DNA from: Nitrosomonas sp. Nm51
GTDB taxonomy: Bacteria > Pseudomonadota > Gammaproteobacteria > Burkholderiales > Nitrosomonadaceae
Direction of reading: 5' to 3'
Assembly (NCBI RefSeq): GCF_900111165.1
Contig: NZ_FOGH01000009.1
Span: 1 to 64,000 of the forward strand
DNA: 64,000 nucleotides
The notes beneath the pieces are model-generated. The model was not told where the DNA came from. It did not search any database and was given only the letters and a program-made list of their open reading frames with translations. The position numbers and the translations under genes were made by a program. Positions 57,618-64,000 of this stretch are shown piece by piece. How positions within the stretch are numbered: position 1 is the first letter of the stretch; each line of letters opens with the position of its first letter.

Positions 57618-59219
57618 TTATTGCGTTTGAAAAACCAGCCCGGCATGCTCGCGCATTTTATGAAACTGCACGGACGGCCAGTTTTCTTCGGCGACGCTGA
57701 TTTCAGCGCCGAATGAAGCCAGAAATGTCGGCGCGTCTACAGCGTCATAGGCAATGCGGTGGGCGTTGGCTTCTATAAAGCGCTGCAGTTCGCGCGGATC
57801 GTCCGCCGTCACCCAGCGCGCCAGCTGATATTTGGCCGGTGCGATCCGGGCGGCGACGGCGTATTCATGCTGCAGCCGGTGCGCGACAACTTCAAATTGC
57901 AGAATGCCTACCGCGCCGAGTAGCAGCATGTTGCCGAGATGCGGACGGAATACCTGGATCGCACCTTCTTCGCCGAGCTGCGTCAGCCCGAGTTTGAGCT
58001 GTTTGCTGCGCAGCGGGTCGGCCACTTCGACTGTGCGGAAAATTTCCGGCGCAAAAAAGGGCAGGCCGGTAAACTGCAGCGATTCACCCTCGGTCAGGGT
58101 GTCGCCGAGCTGCAGGGTGCCGTGATTGGGTATGCCGATAATATCGCCGGGATAGGCTTCTTCAAGAATGTCGCGGCGCTGCGATAAAAACGACACCACG
58201 GTGTTGGTGCGGATATCTTTGCCGCTGCGTGCGACTTTAAGATTCATGCCGCGCTTGAACTGACCGGAACAGATGCGTAAAAAAGCAATGCGGTCGCGGT
58301 GCGCCGGGTTCATATTGGCCTGGATTTTAAAGACGACGCCGGAAAATTTCTGCTCATCGGGCAGTACTTCGCGTTGCATCGCCTGGCGGGGTTCGGGTGG
58401 CGGCGCCAGGTCTACCAGCGCGTCCAGCACTTCGCGTACGCCGAAATTATTGATAGCAGAACCAAAGAAAACCGGAGTCTGCCGACCGGCAAGAAACGCC
58501 GCGTGGTCAAATGTGTGCGTGGCGCCTTCAATCAGTTCGATTTCCTGCTGCGCGTCGCTCAGGGCGGAGCCGAAACGCATTCGTACATCGTTATCGTCCA
58601 GATTTGTGATGAACTCGTCTGCGGTGCCGGCACGGTCGGCGCCCGGTTTGAAAACACGCAGCCCCTGTTTGCGCAGATCGTATACGCCCTGAAAAGCGCG
58701 GCCCATGCCGATCGGCCAGGTGAAAGGCACCGCATCCATGCCGAGCGTGCGTTCAATTTCGTCGATCAGATCAAGTGGCGGCTGCACCTCGCGGTCCATT
58801 TTATTGATAAAGGTCAATATCGGTGTATACCGTGCACGGCAGACTTCCAGCAGGCGCAAGGTCTGCTCCTCGACGCCGTTGGCGGCGTCAATCACCATTA
58901 GTGCCGCATCGACGGCGGTCAACACCCGGTAGGTATCCTCCGAGAAATCCTGGTGGCCGGGCGTATCCAGCAGATTGATCACGCAGTCGCGGTATTCCAT
59001 TTGCATGACCGAGCTGGCTACGGAAATGCCACGCTGCTTTTCGATTTCCATCCAGTCCGAGGTGGCGTGCCGGCTGGCTTTGCGTGCTTTGACGCTGCCG
59101 GCGATATGAATTGCTCCGGCATACATTAGCAGTTTCTCAGTAAGCGTCGTTTTACCTGCATCCGGATGGGAAATAATGGCGAACGTGCGCCGCCGCGTAG
59201 CTTCATTTCTAATGCTCAT
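57618..59219 (-). CDS. prfC: Peptide chain release factor 3
   Basis: A GTPase that recycles RF1/RF2 from terminating ribosomes. The start MSIRNEATRRRTFAIISHPD at 59219 gives 533 residues, normal for RF3. A frame from 59384 runs into the ABC gene and was rejected. GTPase motifs are ISHPDAGKTTLTEKLL, LLDTPGHQDFSEDTYRVLTA and FINKMDREVQ. One base separates the ABC-ATPase stop from this ATG. It lies 26 bases before yicC. Confidence 0.97.
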   Translation of the reverse strand: MSIRNEATRRRTFAIISHPDAGKTTLTEKLLMYAGAIHIAGSVKARKASRHATSDWMEIEKQRGISVASSVMQMEYRDCVINLLDTPGHQDFSEDTYRVLTAVDAALMVIDAANGVEEQTLRLLEVCRARYTPILTFINKMDREVQPPLDLIDEIERTLGMDAVPFTWPIGMGRAFQGVYDLRKQGLRVFKPGADRAGTADEFITNLDDNDVRMRFGSALSDAQQEIELIEGATHTFDHAAFLAGRQTPVFFGSAINNFGVREVLDALVDLAPPPEPRQAMQREVLPDEQKFSGVVFKIQANMNPAHRDRIAFLRICSGQFKRGMNLKVARSGKDIRTNTVVSFLSQRRDILEEAYPGDIIGIPNHGTLQLGDTLTEGESLQFTGLPFFAPEIFRTVEVADPLRSKQLKLGLTQLGEEGAIQVFRPHLGNMLLLGAVGILQFEVVAHRLQHEYAVAARIAPAKYQLARWVTADDPRELQRFIEANAHRIAYDAVDAPTFLASFGAEISVAEENWPSVQFHKMREHAGLVFQTQ

Positions 59220-59220
59220 G

Positions 59221-61275
59221 TCAGTCGGTATCGTGCTCCTGTGAATAAAGATAACAATGTGTATAGTGCGTTGGGCTGATTGTGCTGACTGCCGGATAAG
59301 ACTGGCTGCAGACAGGCATGGCATGCGGGCATCGCGGGTGAAAATGGCAGCCGGCCGGTGGCGAGGCGGGGGAGGGCAAATCACCTTTCAATTTTATCAT
59401 GGATACAGCGGAGGATGCATCGATGACCGGAACGGCGGACAATAACGCCTGGGTATACGGATGCAGGGGATTTTCAATCACTTCGTCAATTCGCCCGCAT
59501 TCAACAATACGGCCCAGGTACATGACGGCGATTTCATCAGCCAGATATTCGACAACCGAAATGTTATGCGTAATGAACAAAAAGGCGAGCCGGAATTCGT
59601 CCTGCAATGTGTTCAGCAGATTCAAAATCTGCGCCTGAACCGAGACGTCCAGCGCACTGGTCGGTTCGTCGCAGATCAGCAGTCTGGGATTGACCGCCAG
59701 CGCTCTGGCGATTGCTATCCGTTGACGCTGGCCGCCTGAGAATTCATGTGGATAGCGCCACTTGGCTTCACTAGGCAAACCAACGCAATCAAGTAGTGCA
59801 TCGATTGCTTTTTCGCGCGACAGTGGTGTCTGCGATGCCTGCGAATTCACTGCCGGTGCGTCGATATTCAGTGCATTCATGCCTTCCTCAATAATATCGA
59901 TGATACGCATCCGCGGATTCAGTGAAGAATAAGGATCCTGAAATACGAATTGAAGCTGTGAGCGTAACGGGCGTAACTGTTCACGTCGCATGCCTATCAG
60001 TTCGTTGCCGTTATAGCGGACATTGCCCGCCGTCGGTTCAATCAGCTGGAGAATGCTTTTACCGACAGTGGTTTTTCCGCAACCCGATTCGCCGACCAGC
60101 GCCAGCGTTTTTCCTGCAAAGATGTTCAGTGAGACGCCATCGACAGCCTTGACTTGTCCGACTGCGCGTTTGAACAGTCCTTTGCGTATCGGGAAATGAA
60201 CCTTAAGCCCGGCGACTTGCAACAAAGGTTCGTTGGCCGGTGATTGCGGCGGTGCCGCTGCAGTTTTCAAAGCGGTACCGGAAATCGGTTTGTCTTGGAC
60301 AGGCGCTGCAGCCGGATCGTAAAGATGACAGCGGACTTTATGGTTGCCGGCAATGGCGTGCCATTGCGGTTCGGTATCGTGACAGCGTGCAAGAGCATAC
60401 GTGCACCGGTCTGCAAAGCGGCAGCCTGTAAATTTCCGTGACAGCGAGGGTACCGTGCCGCTGATGACAGCCAGTTCCTGATGGCGTTTTTGTTTCGCCG
60501 GAAGTGATGCGAACAACTGCTGTGAATACGGGTGCGCAGGCTGTGCGAAAAAGCTTTGCCGCGGGGCTTGTTCGACGATTTCTCCCGCATACATGACCGC
60601 AACGACCTGCGCCATTTCGCTGACGACGCCAAGGTCGTGCGTAATCAGTAAAATGGCCATGTGACGTTGCCGCTGCACCCGGCGCAGCAGCGCCAGCACC
60701 TGCGCCTGGATGGTGACATCAAGTGCGGTCGTGGGTTCGTCCGCAATCAACAGTTCCGGCTGGCCAGCGAGTGCCATGGCGATCATCGCCCGTTGCTTCA
60801 TGCCGCCTGAAAACTGAAATGAAAATTCATGCATTCTCCGCTGTGCGTCAGGAATGCCGACCTGTTCCAGCAGTTCCGTGATACGGTGTTGCGCGTCTTC
60901 GTTATTCAGCCTTAAATGCTGTTTTAACACTTCATTAATCTGATCCGCAATGGTCATGACCGGATTGAGGCTGAGCATGGGTTCCTGGAAGATCATGCTG
61001 ATCAGTTTGCCGCGGATCCGGCGCATCAAAGTTTCGGGTAACTGAAGGATGTCGTTGCCGCTGAGTTTGACCGTGCCCGACAGAATCTCGCCTGTGTCGG
61101 GCAATAACCGCATGATGGACAGTGCCGTCATGGATTTGCCGCAGCCTGATTCCCCAAGCAGGGCGAAAGTCTCTCCTTTATTGATGGCTAACGAAAGTCC
61201 ATCGACAGCGCGCACCGGATTGCCGCCGGTGTGCAGTACCGTTTTCAGATTTTCTATTTCCAGGAGAGCGCTCAT
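59221..61275 (-). CDS. Peptide ABC transporter, fused ATP-binding protein (YejF/DppDF-like)
   Basis: A 684-residue protein with two ATPase domains. The first has the Walker [17 protein letters not shown], signature [16 protein letters not shown] and Walker [14 protein letters not shown]. The second has [34 protein letters not shown] and [13 protein letters not shown]. Each is followed by the Cys-rich oligopeptide/dipeptide C-terminal motif ([32 protein letters not shown]). It overlaps the permease gene by four bases. The binding protein and a second permease are not here. Confidence 0.94.
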   Translation of the reverse strand: MSALLEIENLKTVLHTGGNPVRAVDGLSLAINKGETFALLGESGCGKSMTALSIMRLLPDTGEILSGTVKLSGNDILQLPETLMRRIRGKLISMIFQEPMLSLNPVMTIADQINEVLKQHLRLNNEDAQHRITELLEQVGIPDAQRRMHEFSFQFSGGMKQRAMIAMALAGQPELLIADEPTTALDVTIQAQVLALLRRVQRQRHMAILLITHDLGVVSEMAQVVAVMYAGEIVEQAPRQSFFAQPAHPYSQQLFASLPAKQKRHQELAVISGTVPSLSRKFTGCRFADRCTYALARCHDTEPQWHAIAGNHKVRCHLYDPAAAPVQDKPISGTALKTAAAPPQSPANEPLLQVAGLKVHFPIRKGLFKRAVGQVKAVDGVSLNIFAGKTLALVGESGCGKTTVGKSILQLIEPTAGNVRYNGNELIGMRREQLRPLRSQLQFVFQDPYSSLNPRMRIIDIIEEGMNALNIDAPAVNSQASQTPLSREKAIDALLDCVGLPSEAKWRYPHEFSGGQRQRIAIARALAVNPRLLICDEPTSALDVSVQAQILNLLNTLQDEFRLAFLFITHNISVVEYLADEIAVMYLGRIVECGRIDEVIENPLHPYTQALLSAVPVIDASSAVSMIKLKGDLPSPASPPAGCHFHPRCPHAMPVCSQSYPAVSTISPTHYTHCYLYSQEHDTD

Positions 61276-62810
61276 GGCTGCGGCGGTCGGTTGACAGTAC
61301 CGGCTGAGGCCGGTGTGGCAGTTGACTGTGTTGCAGCAGCCTGTTGCGTTGTTGCGGGAGCAGCGCTATGGCCTGTGTTTGCTGGATGATTGTAATGCCG
61401 ATACGTTTTGATGCGCGGATCGAGTGCTTTTTGCACCGCGTCCGCAAACAGGTTTGCACACAGCACCAGGGTAAACATGAATACAAACGCAGCCAGCAAG
61501 GCCCACCATACCATGGGCTCCCGGGCCATTTCCAGACGTGCCGCATTGATCATGGTGCCGAAACTGATCATGGAAGGGTCAACGCCTACGCCGACATATG
61601 ACAGTACGGCTTCGGCGAGCACCAGGCCGCTGAAATCCATCACAGTGGCAATCAGGACAATGTACATGACATTGGGCAGAATATGGCGGCTGACGATGCG
61701 CCAGTGTGAAACGCCGAACGCGTGCGCGGCCTGAATATATTCCATTTCCCGCAGCTTCAGCGTTTCTCCGCGCAATAACCGGCACAGGCTGGTCCAGCTG
61801 GTAATCCCCAGTATAATACATAAAAAAAGCAGACGGATATCGGCGCGTGCAGCGATCGTATCAAACATTTCCGGATGGGTCTCAATGTAGACCTGCATCA
61901 TGAGAACGGTTGCGGCAATCAACAGAACACTGGGGATTGAATTCAACGTGGTGTAAATATACTGAATCACATCGTCGATCCAGCCGCGGAAATAGCCCGC
62001 CGCTATACCCAGCAGTAATGCGAAAGGTAGCATGATTAAAGTGGTCAGGGTGCCGATGATCAGCGCTATGCGTATACTCTTGAGTGAAAGATACAGCACA
62101 TCCTGTCCGACCTTGTCGGTACCCAGTACATGATAGTGTGCAGCAAGCATGCCGATAACACCGGTCAGAACGGTGATAATCGCCAGCGTAATGAGAACGG
62201 CGTACCAGGGAATTTCTGTGGTACGCCGCCAGACGGCCTGAAAACACTGCGCAAAATTATTGCTTGAACGGCGCGCCATCAGCAGGCAAAGTATGGCATG
62301 CAGACCGCACCACACCAGTAATCCCAGGCCGGCACCGGCGGCAGCGCGCCAGCCGATATCCTGCAGATGCTCTGTTTCCGGGTTTTGAAGGTGCGCGCCG
62401 CCGAATTCAAGTCTGGCAAAAGTGCGTATCTGGCTGCCGTCTGGCAGATCGACGGTTTCTTTGGTATGTAAATGCGTTGCCAGTGGCGCCGAATATGTTT
62501 TTTCAACGTTGGCTCGCAACGGTGTGAGCATGATATCGAGCACGCTGAGCACTTCAACACTGTATACACTTTTTCCGGCACTGTCTGTATGCGGCAGAGC
62601 GGGCCGGAAGTGCAGCGTGTCCAGCAATCCGATAAAAATAAAAACCAGTAAAACGGTAAGTGCGGACATGCCGCTGGCGCTGTGTCCGACTCTTCTCCAT
62701 GGCGCAAGTAAATGTTCATTGCTGCGGACATGCCATATGGTAACGAGCACGATAAAAACCACTAGAAAAACCAGTGCATCTGTCCAGAGAATAACGGGTT
62801 TAAATGGCAT
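61272..62810 (-). CDS. Peptide ABC transporter permease (DppC/YejE-like) with long N-terminus
   Basis: A 512-residue inner-membrane permease. The conserved DppC/OppC part is at about 180-490, with GTDKVGQDVLYLSLKSIRIA and LPNVMYIVLIATVMDFSGLV; the EAA loop is AFGVSHWRIVSRHILPN. An N-terminal extension of about 190 residues holds two helices and a periplasmic-like loop. A C-terminal Ala/Thr/Pro/Gln-rich tail of about 40 residues follows. YejE is about 340 residues, so this protein is unusually long. The 4-base overlap with the ATPase gene (ATGA) indicates one operon. Confidence 0.9.
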   Translation of the reverse strand: MPFKPVILWTDALVFLVVFIVLVTIWHVRSNEHLLAPWRRVGHSASGMSALTVLLVFIFIGLLDTLHFRPALPHTDSAGKSVYSVEVLSVLDIMLTPLRANVEKTYSAPLATHLHTKETVDLPDGSQIRTFARLEFGGAHLQNPETEHLQDIGWRAAAGAGLGLLVWCGLHAILCLLMARRSSNNFAQCFQAVWRRTTEIPWYAVLITLAIITVLTGVIGMLAAHYHVLGTDKVGQDVLYLSLKSIRIALIIGTLTTLIMLPFALLLGIAAGYFRGWIDDVIQYIYTTLNSIPSVLLIAATVLMMQVYIETHPEMFDTIAARADIRLLFLCIILGITSWTSLCRLLRGETLKLREMEYIQAAHAFGVSHWRIVSRHILPNVMYIVLIATVMDFSGLVLAEAVLSYVGVGVDPSMISFGTMINAARLEMAREPMVWWALLAAFVFMFTLVLCANLFADAVQKALDPRIKTYRHYNHPANTGHSAAPATTQQAAATQSTATPASAGTVNRPPQP

Positions 62811-62992
62811 TTCTGTTCAAACCAGGTGGCAAAATCAAAGATGGATGTGTCAGGTCAGTGGTTATAACATAATTGTGTCCGGTTCACCATTAACTTGTCA
62901 CGATCCGGCCGATCATGCGTCAGCCTGACGTCCCGGGCACCTTTTTCTGAACGGGCTTTGGGCGCATATTGTCTGAAGACTGCCAATACAGC

Positions 62993-64000
62993 TTACTCGG
63001 TATGCAGCGCATCGACCGGATTCAGTCGGGCGGCGCGCATGGCAGGGACCACACCGGCCGCCAGGCCTATCAGTATGGAGATGGCCAGAGCGCCCAGAAC
63101 ATAGTCCCAGGGTATATTCACGGGCAAGTTGACCACAAAAATTTTAAGCAAACCGGCCAGACTCGAACCGGCGGCAAGTCCCGCCAGCCCCCCCAGCGTT
63201 GATAACACGGTCGACTCAATCAAAAACAGAATACGTATACGCGCGCGCGTCGTTCCCAGTGCGGTTAATAATCCGATTTCAGCCACACGTTCCGCGACTG
63301 CGATATGCATCAATGTCACCATACCGACAGCACCTACCAGCAGAGAAATACCGCCCAAAGCTGCAACAGCGAATTTGAGTACGTTCAGAACGGTTGAGAG
63401 CGTGCTGAGCATTTGCTGTTGCGGTGTCACCGTAAAGTCCTCGCGCCCGTGCCGTGCGGTAAGAATATCCTTCAGCGCATCGACAACGGCTTCCAAGGGT
63501 GCATCGGGCCGATAGGATATATTGATTTCCATCACGCCTTCCCGGTTAAAAACTTCCAGCGCCCGTGTGGTTGGTATGTACACTGTGTCATCCAGGTCGA
63601 ATCCAAGCACATGTCCTTTCGGCGCCATGACGCCGATGATCCGGAAACGGGATCCTCCGGCCTGAAGAATTTCGCCCAAAGGGTTATCGCTGCCGAACAA
63701 TTCCTGATGTACCTTGGCGCCGAGTACAGCATAAGCGCGCGGATTACGCGGATCGTCATCGGGCAGGAATCGGCCGATAGCAACCTGCATATTGAATGCG
63801 CGCGAAAAATCGGGGCTCTGGCCGTACAACGTAACGCGCCTGCCGAGTCCGTTGGCCTTGATTTCCGCATTGCCCATAACACTTGCGTTGGTATACTGTA
63901 CATAATGGGAATTGCCCAGCGCAACCGCGTCGTCGATGGTCAACAGGCGCGCACTGCCGATAGCGCCCAGCGATCCGCCGTGCGTTGTGATTTTGCCGGG
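62993..64000 (-). CDS. MacB-like ABC transporter permease (FtsX family), N-terminus outside window
   Basis: The frame is open to base 64000, so the N-terminal part is missing. Visible are a MacB-type periplasmic core domain (QVAIGRFLPDDDPRNPRAYA, VLGAKVHQELFGSDNPLGE, AGGSRFRIIGVMAPKGHV). A C-terminal FtsX permease region with three helices follows: AALGGISLLVGAVGMVTLMH, AERVAEIGLLTALGTTRARI, and ALAISILIGLAAGVVPAMRA. It ends NPVDALHTE. MacB proteins move lipoproteins, toxins or antibiotics, so the substrate here cannot be told. The gap to the peptide permease gene (62811-62992) holds nothing recognised. Confidence 0.9.
   Translation of the reverse strand, partial: PGKITTHGGSLGAIGSARLLTIDDAVALGNSHYVQYTNASVMGNAEIKANGLGRRVTLYGQSPDFSRAFNMQVAIGRFLPDDDPRNPRAYAVLGAKVHQELFGSDNPLGEILQAGGSRFRIIGVMAPKGHVLGFDLDDTVYIPTTRALEVFNREGVMEINISYRPDAPLEAVVDALKDILTARHGREDFTVTPQQQMLSTLSTVLNVLKFAVAALGGISLLVGAVGMVTLMHIAVAERVAEIGLLTALGTTRARIRILFLIESTVLSTLGGLAGLAAGSSLAGLLKIFVVNLPVNIPWDYVLGALAISILIGLAAGVVPAMRAARLNPVDALHTE

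Overview
The window looks like a betaproteobacterial chromosome, most likely Nitrosomonadaceae (Nitrosomonas-like). This is inferred from gene order and protein style; no rRNA or marker gene here fixes the species. The core order ndk-rlmN-pilF-rodZ-ispG-hisS-yfgM-bamB, the smpB/ratA-rnfH pair and a large flagellar set are typical of that group. Base composition is moderately AT-rich, except for a more GC-rich right end (about 56.7-64 kb).

Layout. 1-0.7 kb: 3' part of an ISAs1-type transposase cut by the window edge. 1.0-3.1 kb: a small lipoprotein gene and dapE. 3.3-7.9 kb: an acyl-CoA dehydrogenase / acyl-CoA ligase pair. 8.0-11.1 kb: heme A synthase, smpB, ratA-rnfH and an exported protein of unknown role. 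11.1-21.6 kb: flgBCDEFGHIJKL on the minus strand, divergent from flgA. 22.7-29.2 kb: a compact seven-gene plus-strand cluster with two acyl carrier proteins, an FkbH-like enzyme, a MaoC-SDR fusion, a GNAT-like protein and two exosortase-system-type alpha/beta hydrolases. It sits where flgM/flgN often follow flgA. 29.6-37.7 kb: the conserved housekeeping block from ndk to bamB. 37.7-44.6 kb: fliFGHIJK on the minus strand. 44.9-45.9 kb: a collapsed FleS/FleR regulator remnant followed by fliE.

45.9-56.7 kb is an accessory region. It holds a composite ISAs1/IS256 transposase remnant, a short Cys/His-containing exported protein, a hairpin MITE-like element, a cusCBA-type Cu/Ag efflux operon, three relatives of formylglycine-generating-enzyme/C-type-lectin-fold proteins (one remnant, one intact, one frameshifted), a RAYT transposase with REP palindromes, and a DinJ/RelB-YafQ toxin-antitoxin pair. 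56.7-64 kb returns to ordinary genes: yicC, prfC, a YejF/YejE-like peptide ABC transporter and the start-truncated gene for a MacB-like permease.

How they work together. The two flagellar blocks supply the rod, hook, junction proteins, rings, MS-ring, switch and export ATPase; flagellin, the other export genes and the master regulators lie elsewhere. The ACP/FkbH cluster looks like a self-contained pathway that builds and transfers a small acyl (perhaps glycerate-derived) group, and is the best candidate for an undescribed system. The FGE-like paralogs have C-termini resembling the variable regions of diversity-generating retroelement targets, but no reverse transcriptase is present in the window.
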